DNA of 64,000 nucleotides from Dryococelus australis. Its lineage: Eukaryota > Arthropoda > Insecta > Phasmatodea > Phasmatidae. Position 1 is the stretch's first letter. Each line of letters opens with the position of its first letter. Under the pieces are notes generated by a model. It saw nothing but the letters and a program-made list of their open reading frames with translations, made no database searches and had not been told where the DNA came from. Shown in pieces: positions 37,001 to 49,799 of this stretch. Made by a program: the position numbers and the translations under genes. The stretch lies in the NCBI GenBank assembly GCA_029891345.1, contig CM056994.1, positions 137,336,457 to 137,400,456 on the forward strand, written 5' to 3'.

Positions 37001-37905
37001 GTATTACATTAACAAGTCATTAGAAGATTGTAAGAAATTAGAGCGTTTTATAGGATTTTTTTATTTTTTACATTTATTTATAGTATGTAAAGGGGCATTA
37101 GACACTGGGATCCTTTCCTCTTCTCCCGGTACCTAACCTATCGTATTTTTTTATACCAAAATAAAGATAAATACAATTAACTGAGGTTAGTACTAAATTG
37201 GAAATGCAGAATGCAATTTTAATATTATTTCTATGCAAATACGTCGAGAATATGATGCAGAAATCTACAAAACGCTCAGAATGTGCTCCATATTTCTATG
37301 CACATTTATTAACCTGACAATTATTAACACATACAATTCACGGCAATATAGACATTCATAACAATAGTAACATAAATAGGCCTACAACACAATGGGGTTC
37401 GTAATGTCTTGGAAATGCGGATTGAATTTGTAATATTATTTGTATACGCATACACCTGGGAAATATGCTGCAGACGTCTAAACAACACTCAGAATTCTAA
37501 TCATAATTAAAAGCACATTTATTAATCTGGCAATTATTTACACATTCAACAGAAAAACATTTTGTAAATACTACTTATTAACTTTTAAAATTAGCGAGCT
37601 TTATAACCACAAAACGTACACGTTAATTTTCACACCAGAAATACAATATGGCGACTGTCGTATTATCCTTCACATGTATATAATTTCAAATATTTACGAA
37701 GTATGCTTCCTCTGTGCACTATACTGGTAAATTGAACAGCGCTAGTATACTCATAGTGATATCACTTCCGGCGACGAGTACCCTCAAGTATGCAATTATT
37801 GAGAATTCTGAGCCAGCCAAAATTATGAAAACCGAAACATTTATTAATAATAATAGTGTTCATTAAAATTTTTTCAAAAAATTAATACGATAGGTAATAT
37901 ATATT
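34051..37905. other. Flank right of the Polinton, no gene recognised
   Basis: Mixed composition. Positions 35,270-35,420 and 35,870-36,180 are richer in GC and may be parts of interspersed repeats (the second ends in sequence resembling an LTR-type boundary, but no partner was found). A C run of about 13 bases lies at 36,570. The frame at 34,729-34,920 (63 codons) has no recognisable motif. Confidence 0.3.
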
Positions 37906-39110
37906 TTAAATTAGCTCTTTATAAATGTGTTTTTGATTTAAATCATTGCAATAATTCGCATTATGAATATACCCAGGAATATGGTACAAATCATTATTTA
38001 ACTTAAATTTTTCTAATTGTTTTTGGTCGTTTATTATTGTTGAATAAAGCATTCTTATTATATATGTTATATATTGATATTTATTATTTTTCAATAGTAT
38101 ATTTCAAATATCGTAGTGTCCTTATAATATTGTGTAAAAATTGTTTTCTAAAATAATATGTTTATCTTTTCATGTTTTGAAGCTCTTTTATTCATTTGAA
38201 CTTTATACCCCTCAGGTTTGTAAAAACATATTTAATTAATATATCTAAATATATTCTTTTTCCGAAACATATTTCTAGTAATCATTAAATTTTATTTCAT
38301 TTTTAACAACTAACATCTTAACACCTTTTGATTTGTTAAATTAGTTAACAAAAACTTATTCAGTCATTATTATTACATTCATATTTCATATTATCTATTA
38401 TTTTTTTGTTCCTTTGTCGCATATTCGATATATTTTCTTTCAAATAACAACTAGTACAAAATACATTATTTAATTTTTCATTTCTAATTAAAAAATATTC
38501 AAATTTAAAATTATATATTAAGTACTAGTACTTAGGAGTACTTAGAAGCACAGTTATATATTTTCTGTTCATAAATTTATAATAATCGTTATACAAATTA
38601 ATTCTTCCCGAATTTTCAAAATTGACAATATTGAAGCATCAATTTTTACTTTGTGTTGTTTTGAAAAATATCTTCTGAATTTTCTCTCAAAATAGAATTT
38701 TTATTTGAAATTAAGTTTACAAATGTTTAAATTGTCTAGCATTATTTATTTATTTGTTATATTATCACACTCGTATTTTCAAATGTTTTTCCATAAACTG
38801 AATTTTAAATTAATTTATATAAAAATCATTTTGTTCTCTGTTCTGTATAAAATTGTAATATTTTGAAGCCTTTTTCGTTATCACTTTCATGAGTATTTTT
38901 TAAATATTAAACTATTTTCTATTTAGAGTTTTAGTGTTATATTGTAATTCATAATTTTCTTTATTTTAAGATAGTATTTATCGTTTTGGAAAAAATAAAA
39001 ATCTTAATGACTGTTACATAAATTACTATGATTTTTTAATCAACTTCTAAAATATAGTTTTTTTTCTGAATCTTTCAGAAGATGTTAAATTTTTGGTTTT
39101 ATTTATAATA
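37906..39110 (-). pseudogene. Polinton-type family B DNA polymerase remnant (copy C)
   Basis: On the - strand YILEVD lies at 39,056-39,039, followed by a stop and a further NHSNLC piece, the palm segment after motif A. NSVYGKTFENTSV at 38,804-38,766 is the palm motif B. Between and after them only scattered pieces are readable, and a 62-codon Asn-rich frame at 38,094-37,906 (starting MKNNKYQYITY) may be from the same gene but is unassigned. The N-terminal exonuclease half is absent, so this copy begins at about the same protein position where copy B (4.4-5.8 kb, opposite strand) ends. Confidence 0.6.
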
Positions 39111-39466
39111 TATTAAATTTTCTCGACCATTGAAATTGACTATAAAACAAATATTCTGATATAAGCCTATGTAAATTATTAGCATCAAAATGTATTAAAT
39201 AATTATAGGAAATGTATTTTTGTCATAAGTTTTTATTTATTTGCTTTCACATACCTTTTGCAACACTAGAAACATTATTCTGTAACAGCATTTACCAAAA
39301 TTAATATATATCAAAATCACATAAACTTTAATAAAGTGAAGTTGTCTTTCCATTGAAACCCAAGATTAACTCGGAGTTTATAATATAAAAATGGATATAA
39401 TTAATGTGTTCAAACAAACATCTCTAAAAAATGTTAATAGGACAGCTAAAATTAAAACTTCAATTT

Positions 39467-40855
39467 GTTACAAACTAGCGAATACCCGCTGCTTCGCGCG
39501 TGGTCCCAATATTCTGGGTTCTAGCCACTGGGCTACTGTGGCCCCACTATTGGGTTCTCTACCTACTGAGCTACTTCGGGCCCACTATTTGGTTCTTTAC
39601 CCACTGAGCCTACTGCGGTACCACTATTGGATATTATAACCACTGGGCTTCTAAGGCCCCCTTAAGGGGTGCTCTACCCACTGGGGTACTGCGGTCCCAC
39701 TATTGGGTTCTCTACCCACTGGGCTACTGCGGACCCACTATTGGGTGCTCTAGCCACTGAGCTACTGCGGCCCCACTGTTAGATACTCTAGCCACTAAGC
39801 TACTGCGGCCCCCTGCATGGGTGCTCTAGCCACTGGGCTACTGCGGTCACACAATTGGGTACTCTAACCACTGGGATACTGCTGCCCCACTATTTGGTTC
39901 TGTACCCACTGATTTACTGAGAGCCCCATTATGGGGTGCTCTAGTCACTAAGTTACTGTGACCTTCTTAATGGGTGCTCTAACCACTGGGCTGCTGTGAC
40001 CCCTCTATCGGGTGCTCTACCCACTGCGCTACTACAGCCCCACTATTGGGTTCTCTGCCCACTGCGCTACCACGACCCCACTATTTGGTGCTCTAGCCAC
40101 TGCGCTACTGTGGACCCACTATCGGGTTCTCTACCCCTTGAGCTGCTGCGGCCCACCTATTGGGTGCTATAGCCACTGAGGTACTGCGGCCCCCTTAATA
40201 GTTGCTGTAGCCACTGGGCTATTGCTGCCCCACTATCGGGTGCTCTATCCATTGTCCTACTGGGGCCCCAGTATAGGGTTCTCTGTCCACTAAACTATTG
40301 CGGCCCCACTAATGGGTTCTCTACCCACTGAGGTACTGAGGCACAACTATAGGGTTATCTACCCACAGAGCTATTGCGGCCCCTACTATATGGTTCTATA
40401 CCCACTGAGCTACTGTGGCCCCACTATCTGTTTCTTTACCCACTGAGCTACTGCGGCCGCACTATGGGATCTCTACCCATTGAGCTACTGCGGCCCCTCT
40501 ATAGGGTTCTCTACCCACTGAGCTACTGCGGCTCTTGGGAAGGAATGTAATACCCAGACATGTAGTACCCAGACAAAAAAGAAAGGAGAAATGACGGATT
40601 TTTTTAATAATGCTTTTTTTTCTGCAGCAATCCTAAGAAAAGTTTAATCCAGTACTTATATACATCCCTAACCATAATTTATTTTGGAACCGTATGAGAA
40701 ACTTTTCTAGGATAAAAAGTAGCCTACGTCACTCTCTGGATCTCCAACTATATTTGTGCAAAAAATCACGTCGACACGTTACTCAATTTTGACGTGAAAG
40801 GACAAACAAACAAACAAACAAACACACTTTAGCATTTATATAGTAGTAAGGATTT
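39467..40855 (+). mobile_element. Interspersed non-autonomous repeat with expanded middle
   Basis: The head ACAAACTAGCGAATACCCGC (39,469) followed by TGCTTCGCGCGTGG, and the tail with AAAAGTAGCCTACGTCACTC (40,717), AAAAAATCACGTCGACACGT, GACGTGAAAGGACAAACAAA and TATATAGTAGTAAGGATT, are phrases that I recognise as recurring in a very common insect interspersed repeat. Between head and tail about 1 kb of tandem repeats has been inserted or amplified. The exact class is not certain from the sequence. Confidence 0.55.
39490..40545 (-). repeat. Tandem minisatellite of a tRNA A-box-like unit, about 38 bp x 28
   Basis: The + strand repeats a unit of the form CTACCCACTGAGCTACTGCG followed by GCCCCACTATTGGGTTCT. 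Read on the - strand this is GCAGTAGCTCAGTGGGTAGA, which matches the RNA polymerase III A box and the 5' arm of a tRNA. Units vary between 35 and 39 bases and differ at scattered positions; near-identical ones occur towards both ends. There is no B box, so these are not tRNA genes. Confidence 0.85.
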
Positions 40856-41535
40856 ATTATATCCTGCATTATTTATATAATTAAATGTTTTTAAACTTTT
40901 TTGTATGATAATATTTATAAGAAATATGGTTTGTATTTAATTTTGAATAAATTTCATTGTGTTATGATAGTTTAATTTCATTAATTTTACTTCTGAATCC
41001 ATGTCCGCACATCGTTATAATTAATATATCTAACTATTTATATATCTCACACATTTTCACGTTCTAATATACTGCTCTTTATCTACATATATTTAAACTA
41101 ATGCATATAAATGTATCTAAAACATTTAATTCTAAAGCATTATTACATTTTTTTTTAAATAATAAATATATATTTCTTTATTTTTAGCAATTAGATCAAT
41201 ATTTTTAGCATTGCCTAGGAGCATAAAAACTTGATAAATAATGAATATATAATCACAAGATGCCAGAGGGGCATATCAGAATTCGCGAGGATGGAGGTCT
41301 TACTAAAAATAAGATATTTAAATATTATTTATATTTTATTGACATGTATTATTTTAAAAATCAATCTATCGCCACCAATATTCTTATTATTCGCAATGAG
41401 CGAAATATCTAATATATTTCAATTCAAATTAAAGTCCTTCTCGGTGTCCACATATATTTTATATCCTACTAAAAATTTACAACAAAACATACAAAATCCA
41501 ACATAAATTTCACTGTTTGTAGAAACATTATTCTA
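40856..41535. other. AT-rich spacer
   Basis: No gene seen. A 91-codon frame at 41,231-41,506 is Ile-rich and follows composition; no motif is recognisable. Confidence 0.4.
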
Positions 41536-43110
41536 ATGTATTTTTGTTGGTTTCTGTTGTTTTCCATTGGTCACCCAGTAGCTTGTATTGGATTCCAGTT
41601 GTTTGTATTGTTTACAAATTTAGGGAATAGTGAACATTTCGTGGCTTTCTGTTGGTTCCTGTTATCAGAGAACTCTGGAACCATTGGTTTTTATTGTTTT
41701 ATATTGGGTATAACAAATTCTAGTGGAATAGGTTGGTTTCTGTTCTCAGTTTATCTGCTGGTTTATGTTGTATTCTAGTGCTTTCCATTGACTTCTGTCT
41801 GTTGGTTTCTGTTGTGTTTTTTTGGTTATTTGATGTGCTATATCCTGTTGGCTTGTGTTGAATTCTTGTGGTTACCATTGGTTTCTGTTGCATTTTGTTG
41901 TTATATGTTGTGCTACAGTCAATCCTTTTCTGTGGAATTCTACCAGTTTCACAGTTTCTGTTCTGTGTTCTGTTAGTTTTTGCTGTGTTATAATGGCTCC
42001 CACTAATTTATCTTTTATCTACAGTCGTTTGATTTTTGTTGTATTCTAGTGGTTTCCATCGGTTTCTGTTGTGTTTTGTTGATTCCTATTCTGCTGTAGT
42101 CAGTTTGTTTCTATTTTATTCTAGTGGTTTCCATTTGTTTCTGTCGTGTTTCATTGATTTCTATGGTGTTGCAGCCATTTTTTTCTGTTGTATTCTAATG
42201 GTTTCCAATGGTTATTGTTGTGTTTTTTTTTGTTGTGTTGTGGCCAGTTGGTTTCTGTTGCATTCTAGTGGTTTACATAAGTTACTGTTGCATTTTGTGG
42301 GATTACATTGTACTGTAACCAATTGGTTTCTGTTATATTCTAGTGGTTCAAATAAATTTTAATTGTGTTTTATTGGTTCCTATCAAGTTTTGTTGGATTC
42401 CACTGTGTTTTGTGGGTTTCTATTGTCGTAAGCTTAGTTGGTATATGTTGTATTTTAGTGGTTTACATTATTTATGTTGTGTGCTATTGGTTTCTGTTGT
42501 GCGGTAGTGGTCTAAATAGTTTTCCATAGTGTATTGTTTAGTTCTGTTTTTTTCTGTTGTGTTCTGTTGGTTTCTGTTGTTTTCCGTCGGTTTCTGCTGT
42601 CTTTTATTTGTTTCTGCTGTGTTTTTTTTTGTATCTGTTTTGTTTTGTTGTGTGTCATAATATTTGGGTGCTATTGTATTAAGATGGTTTATATTGAATT
42701 CTGCTGTGTTTTGTTGGTTTCTCTTGCATTGTAGTCAGTTTGTTTCTGTTGTATTATAATAGTTTCCATTGGGTTTTGTTACGGTATCGTTTTATTCTTA
42801 GTGTTATATTCTAGTGAGTTTCTTTGGCTTCTTTTGTGATCCATTGGTGTCTGTGGGTTTTTTGTTACATTCTAGTCTATCCATTGGTTTCTGCTATGTT
42901 TGCTTTGCACTATTTTGTATTGTGATAGTTTATTTGGATTTTCTGTGCTTTGTTGGTTTCTATTGTGGTGTTGACGATTGGTTTCCATTGGTTTGTGTTT
43001 GCTTTATTTTGTTAACATCTATTGTAGCCCTATAGTTTAAATTGATTGTTTTCTGGCATGTTTCTTGTTTTATATGGTGTGGTTTTTGTTGTTTTTGTTA
43101 CATTTCCTGT
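41536..43110 (+). repeat. T/G-rich degenerate minisatellite
   Basis: The phrase TTGGTTTCTGTTGTATTCTA and its variants (TTGGTTTCTGTTGTGTTTTG, TGGTTTCCATTGGTTTCTG) recur about every 20-30 bases over 1.5 kb with strong strand asymmetry: almost no A or C clusters on this strand. The Phe/Leu/Cys/Trp-rich frames read from it (61-108 codons) are repeat products, not genes. Confidence 0.85.
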
Positions 43111-43659
43111 GATATCTGCAGCAGTAAAGATACCTATATAGCTTGTCAAACTCAATAATAGCCTACCTGCTATACAGAGTCATTTATTTTTTAACAATTT
43201 TTGTGATGTTGCGATAAGAATACTCGAATTGTAAACTAAAGTGAAACAACAGTGCTAAAAAAGAGCTAACATTTACCAATTTAAGGATACCATTGGTCAA
43301 ATAAATTTTGAAAAACCTATCAATTTCCTGGAATTAAATATGCAAATATTTACTTTCATTTTTTGGTAATTTATAGGTATATTATTAAGTAGCATATTAC
43401 ATTAAATATCAATACGTACATCTTCATTTATATAGGTCTTTTTTATCCACACATAACAGAAATAATATAAAGTTATGGATTTGTCGTAAAATAAGCCGAA
43501 AATTATGGATACGAAAAACTTTTATATCATAAATATTTAAATACACATTGTGCGTACGAAAGGAGCCTTATTTCATATTAATATTATATAGACAACTGAA
43601 ATGACAATATTTCGTTCAGGTGAAACAACTTCGAGAATTAATAATGTGCTACATGCAAC

Positions 43660-43921
43660 TTCTAAAAAGGCTGAATTGGGATCGATATGGGGGAGGGGGT
43701 GGAAGGGTGGAATTATTTTGAGTGGAAAAATTTGGGCGGCTCTTAACAATGAGTTCCTGAGAGCCGATGATGGTGAAATTAGGTGAGAATGGATGATCAG
43801 CCCTAGAATGCAAGGGCGAGGGAAACGTGAGATCCCCGGGAAAGCCCGCCAGCCAGTGGCATCTTCCGGCTCGCCTTGGTGGGAGGCTAGTAGTCTAACC
43901 ACTCAGTCACTGCGGCTCCGG
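43660..43921 (-). mobile_element. tRNA-derived SINE, copy 3
   Basis: From 43,919 on the - strand the head GGAGCCGCAGTGACTGAGTG continues with GTTAGACTACTAGCCTCCCA, an A-box-like tRNA start. The body contains GATCTCACGTTTCCCTCGCC and runs to about 43,660. It resembles the SINEs at 13,692 and 18,682 in the head; the body is more distant. Confidence 0.6.
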
Positions 43922-46900
43922 GAGATGGAAAGAATGTTAATAGAATAAAATTTCGTCAACCACGACAAACCTAAAAAAGTATAAGTTCTTTAAACTGGAA
44001 ATAATATTTTAGATACTGTGCTATTTATAACAATGTAAAGCAACTTGGAATTTTGTAAAAATGGTGTTGTGTTATAACCGGATATATAAAACATCTAATA
44101 TACAATTCAATGTTTAAAAATGAAAACACAGAAGCTTCAATTGCCCATACAGTTATACATACAAGTCCAATCGTATACACTAGACATATTGTGAATTATT
44201 ATATGTTCTGTTGTTCTGAATTTATTAGACATAATGAGGTACTGGGCTTGTAAACATTCCCATATTTATGCTGTTAGGTTAATCGGAAGTATGTATCTTA
44301 TTTGTAAACTATACATACATAACTTATAACTTAAAACTACTGAAAAACGGCAATGTCTTGCCCAATATTAAATACCATAATCTTTCTCACTCTAATCAGA
44401 CACACGATAACTATTCTTTTCAGGTTACCTGTTTTCAATGATTTATCTAGAAGTAATTGTTATTACTAACAAGAAATTACTGATAACTATTCTATATTGG
44501 CGGAAATAAATTTTAGTGAATTTATTAGAATATTAAGACGCGTTGACATCACATTGACAGCAATATAATCTGTGATAAGAAAACCATGTGAAACAGTACC
44601 AATACAATTAAAATACGTACACGAGTAACTTACCTGGTATTCAAATTCAGAAAAACTGTTCAAATTAAGCTAGCGTGCAATCAACTGTTTCACGGAGGTG
44701 AAATTCAGAGCACCAAATTCGGATGTAATCAGTTTAATGTTTTGAGTGATAGGGTTCGCTAACCTGGAATGTTTAAGTGGAAATCATTTTGAAATTAAGT
44801 GTCTGAGTCACTAGAAACACATAAGTTTACATGGACTTCCATACCGACACTTGTGTAAAAAAAAATTAGTGGAAAAAACCGTTGGTTGGTTTCCGAGAAA
44901 TGGCATAAATACTGTATTTTTAAAACAGGGATATCTTATAAAAACTGCCTAAAAAGAGTTTTTTTTTTGGTGTTTCCAATAGATACTATCAGCAAAAATT
45001 TTTATTGCATTTGGTTAAATTATTAAATTGATATGCCAAACATATCTAAATATTTATATCGCCATCACTTCATCAATTCCACCAATATCTGGCCATATTT
45101 AAATCATGTAACTTTACATGGCTTCTGGAGCTGTCTCCAACTACCTGTCCAAGTCCCGCGCTTGTGGTCTGACCATTCAACGTAATACTAGGTTTTTGAT
45201 TATAGCCTGTTAGCGGTTTTTCACACTTTTTGAAACTAAACCTTTGAAAAATCACCCCATGTATGATATTATTAGCGATTTACGAAACTTTGTAAATATT
45301 TTCTTAATATAAAATAATTTTTGTCAATCGAACTTTTAATTATATTTGATCTGTAAACTATATTATTTCGTTTATAACTAAAATACATAAATACAGGGAT
45401 AATGTGCATTGGTAATGCGTAGTAAGAAGTCGTTGGTAGTATCGTTGACTACATTGAAACAACTATGCTGTTATGATGACAAGTTGGGAGATTATGGTGT
45501 ACTGTAGACATCCCAGCCTTAGCTGTCGCGTGTTTCACTAGCTTTTGCCTTGGTGAGTAAAAAACTGTTAAATGGAAATGTACGCTACAGACCGTCTCCA
45601 CTGAGGTAGGTAACTATTAATATAAAAAATTTAGGTGTGATCCTACACAAAAAAAATATATAAAAAAAACCGAAACAAACAAAATCTACACTTCTCTACT
45701 CTGCTATGCAACAGTCAAGATTCGCGAGTTTTCATGGTAAAAATACACTGTTACTTTTGGAGCGTATTCCTTTACAAAAATGAAATGAAACACTATACAT
45801 GTGTGCCTAATTCTGAACGCAGTTCGGAAAAAAATTGCTTTTATTTTGTACAAACAAATTCAGTAGGGGCTACTAACGTTTTACAATCCACAGATTTATG
45901 TTTTGCAATAATGGCAAATGCATCGGTAAGAAGTTTTCCAAATTGTTGGCTAAAATGTCAAGCCCGGACGAGTCGTACTGGGACAACGAGCTTAAAGGCT
46001 GCTCATGATAAAGTGAGCCCTTTTGAAATCAACTTAAGAAAAAATCCACTGCTACTAACGTCATATATTTTAACGGACGCGCAAAGTTATAGGCGCCTAG
46101 TAAAGTTGGTAATGGTGGAGGGAATATAGTTCCATATCTTAACGTGAAATAGAAAGTATTAGGTACCATTTATGATAACTTATATTATGTCTTTCGCTTC
46201 CTGTTATTTTTAATGCATCGAAGTGTAAAAAAGAGCAGATTTGTAAAGTATTTACTTTTCTAATAATTTCACAGTTTCACCTGACCGACGCATGAATAAA
46301 GTGATGAAGCCCATGACAATGTTAATTTTACGTGAGGCGGTAAAATACACAACGTGCATACAAGTATATCATAAGCAGGGCTTTCAAAAGTGCTCACTTT
46401 ATTGTGAACAGTCTTTACCAGGCACACTCATGACCATCGTTTTTTTTTTGTTGGACAGCTTTCGAATTTCATCTACTGTGTGAAACATATTCATTTTTTA
46501 TTTCATGTTCGGTTTTATCAATTTTGCAAGTAGGTCTAACAAGAAAACACTTCTAGTCATTGGATTTTTTATCATTGAAAGAAATTACTTTATCACAGTT
46601 ATAAGTCATAAGAACAAAGTTATATTTTGATTGTTTATTCAAATGCCAAAGTTTTAATCTGGAAAATCGACCAAGCGTGTTACAACGAAGTTATCTCTAT
46701 AAATGTAGGCTATATTAATTTTAATTGTAATTTTATTGTTAGTTGAAATAAAATCATTAAAACTTTTACTAATGCAAACTACACATATTTAGGCATATAC
46801 TAAAAAAAGGAAAGCAAACTAAATGTACACTTATATTTTATTGAAAGTAATTTTACAGCTGAAAATGAGCGATTTCACATAAAAACTGCTTCAGAAATGT

Positions 46901-47674
46901 TTCCTTATTTAAAATATTCCTTGTTGTCAACCGCATACGTGCAAAAAACAAACAGTTCAATAAAGATTTTACTTACAGCGTTTGAAAAAAAAAATAGTTC
47001 GAAATGAATGAATATGTAAGCTAAGACTATTAATTTTTTTAATGTAACCTAACAAAAATTCGCACTAATGTTTTGTGCCAAACTTACCGATTGTAAATTT
47101 TTCTGTTTAAAAGTACTTTACTAGTGTTAGTACATTTTTGCTTTTACGTACGCAAACCAATATTATGCAAATTTAAAGAAATAGTATTATTTTTATTATT
47201 TGCATAGTAGGGATTGCGCACAATCAAATTAAATGCAGATGTTTGCATAAATAACATTCAAGTATCTCTGTGAAGATCTGAACGGACAGGTTCGTGATAG
47301 CCTATATTCATATCTTAAAATAATATTTCTATTAAATTTTTTAAACTGAATTTTATCGTCTGCGATAATTGTAAAATCACATTTGTCAACATAACCTTAC
47401 TCATGTGTAAAATTACTCATGCTTTAAATGTAAGTAACACCATTATATGAGCACTTTTTTAGTATATGTTTGCTCAAGTATGGTCATTGAAAAATTGCAC
47501 TCGTGTGTATATTCATGGTGAATTTGCACAGTGAACTTTCGTTGTTCAAGTGGCACGATGATTTTAATACAGTGATACAACAGTGATACAATAGGGATAA
47601 AAATTCACAGATAGGTTATTAATACCGTGATGGTGTATTGTTAAACAAGTATTAAAATTAATATATCATTATTA
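43922..47674. other. Intergenic sequence without a recognised gene
   Basis: Frames at 45,073-45,255 (-, 60 codons) and 45,734-46,129 (+, 131 codons) are the only ones of note. The second contains a readable Cys-containing stretch (SFPNCWLKCQARTSRTG) but neither has a start context, splice context or family I recognise. Confidence 0.3.
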
Positions 47675-47963
47675 GGGACAGGTGTTTTTTGCGAAAAGAT
47701 TTATGGCCATGCTATACTTCAATATCCTACGTCCACAACCACGACTTCCTTTGGTTATTGGCCGTGTGTCTACGTAAGAAGATATGTTCTTATTTGACTG
47801 GGCCAGTTGTAATAAAGTACTCCGATACTGAAAGTCCATGATTCACGGACTGACACTTGTGGCACACGACATTTAAACCTATCCAACCACGAAAGTGCAC
47901 CTGAACAAAAGTGTTTTGGTGTACAACTGGTATTGAAAACTTTTCGCTAAAAACACCTGTCCC
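47675..47963. mobile_element. MITE 1
   Basis: A 289-bp element with terminal inverted repeats: GGGACAGGTGTTTTTTGCGA at the left, and its reverse complement with one change at the right end (23 of the first 24 bases pair). TA flanks both ends (47,673-47,674 and 47,964-47,965), as expected for a Tc1/mariner-type target duplication. No coding capacity. Confidence 0.8.
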
Positions 47964-48056
47964 TACCTTTTTATGTTGTACCTACATTTGAATTCCTAGC
48001 AATATTATCGTATCAGTTCAACTTTGCAGCTGTCTTTGAAAATTACTCATACCTAA

Positions 48057-48343
48057 GACACCCGATTTTCGCGAAAAGATTTCGTGACCAGTTGTATTTC
48101 ATAACACTTCACCTCAAATCCATATTTTTGATTGGCTGGTTTGCGTTTCACGCATTTTACGTATCTGCGCGCGAAACACAGACTTACAATATTGAAGTTA
48201 CCTAATTCTGATTGGCTAGTCGAGCAGGAAACTGTCCTCTCACAAAGAAACAGCGCCAATAAGTGAAAGAAAACTACTGGCACCCCGTGGGTTATTGTAT
48301 TATATAAGCATGTGCAGAAATCTTTTCGCGAAATTCGGGCGTC
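48057..48343. mobile_element. MITE 2, related to MITE 1
   Basis: A 287-bp element with inverted ends GACACCCGATTTTCGCGAAA (left) and, reading inwards from the right, GACGCCCGAATTTCGCGAAA; about 25 of 27 bases pair. It shares GCGAAAAGATTT and weak similarity in the following 50 bases with MITE 1 and has nearly the same length. No clear target duplication. The 114-codon - strand frame over this element (48,053-48,397) is incidental. Confidence 0.75.
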
Positions 48344-48345
48344 CA

Positions 48346-49799
48346 TACTCATACCAAATTGTACATTTACGCATAGATTCCGTGTGTAAATAAACACGTT
48401 TATTTTAAAGTGTAGCTCATTTCAGCTTGGATTGTGTGGTATTCGGACCTCGTTTATTTGGTGATTTGTTATTGGTGTATAGTTCTTCACGGTTAATCTG
48501 AAAAAATTGCTGCCCGCTTACGAATGCAACTCAATTACATGCATCCTCGAATTACAGCATATCCTCAAATATTTCCCACAGAATTCTCACAAATCAGTCC
48601 ATTATCAAATTCTTAGTTAAACACCCGACAAAAAAGGTAGTAAAGAGGATTCGAGATTTATAATAGTTTGGTTCAAGAAATTAAACGATACTTATTCTTA
48701 CCTGAACAAAGAGTTTTCTTAAATGTATTATTTTTAAATGGTAACCTAACATCGTATAAAACAGCCACCTTGTTAAAAGAGTCTTATAAAATAAGGGCAC
48801 AATAAAGTGTGACATACCTAAAAAAATGCATTTATATCAAATGAAAATGTTACTATTTATTACAAGAATGTACAGTATTAATGGCGCGAGTTAATTAGAA
48901 GTAAATAAAAATAATATCCCCTACACCAAAGTAATTACGTTTGTATATTGTATGTGGTAACAATTTAAATCACACTTGTGTGTCTGATATACATAACACT
49001 AGTTGTTAATATCACATTTTGGATATTTCTTTTTACACTTTGAATGAAGAGAATTTTCCACCCAAAATATCGTTCTTCGAACATAAATAATTGTGACTCC
49101 AGTTTTAAATTGACAGATAATAGGGAGTGATTGGTATTTTCTCTTCGTCAATAGTATACAATAAATAGCAAAACTAATGTTTTCTAATGGATTATATTTG
49201 TGGGTGTGCATATCCTTGCTTAATTCCTACAGAAGGCTTTGCGCTATGCTGGTAGCATTTTGAAATATTACTGGCCCATCTGACCTGTAGTATCAGTGCA
49301 GACGTATGTGCAGTCTATCAGATTTCAGAATGTCACCAACACTGAGCAGCATTCTACTGTACTGTGTTAGTGTGTCCGGTACCCAACATTTCCCAAACTT
49401 TCCGAAATAAAATTTCTGAATAAATATGTATTCTATGTTTAGATAAATTGATATTTCTGTTTGCAAATAAAAACTTTTTAATTGTAAATTGAGAAAGCTT
49501 ACTCTTTTCCGTATCATATGGCCAATTTCAATATGACCTCAATCTTATAGAGTGAGTTGGGATCAGGTACTCTTTAGCATACTTTCCGAAGGAAAGAAAG
49601 GCTTATGGGATCACTTTCTTGGCTGTGTGGCTAGGTGAGTATGAGTGTGTGCATGTGTGTGTATGTGGTAGGGTCTGAATGTGAATGTGACCCCTTTCAA
49701 TTTTTGAACGCGTTGACCGAATAACACGAAACTCGGTACACATATATTACTAAATAAGTTCACCTGACTGTTATGGTTTGCAACCACACTGGGCAATTA
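48346..49799. other. Intergenic sequence
   Basis: AT-rich, small frames only. A GT-rich tract of about 35 bases lies near 49,640-49,670. Nothing else recognised. Confidence 0.4.

Noticed and set aside
39490-40545. Array of tRNA genes
   Set aside because: Each unit has only an A-box-like arm of about 38 bases; no B box, anticodon arm or acceptor pairing is present.
39490-40545. CRISPR array
   Set aside because: The units are contiguous diverged tandem repeats with no constant-repeat and variable-spacer alternation, and the DNA is eukaryotic.
41536-43035. Chain of hydrophobic Phe/Cys/Trp/Leu-rich frames that look like membrane proteins
   Set aside because: They are translations of the T/G-rich minisatellite; frame and content follow the repeat.
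48053-48397. 114-codon frame on the - strand
   Set aside because: It spans MITE 2 almost exactly and has no recognisable protein motif.
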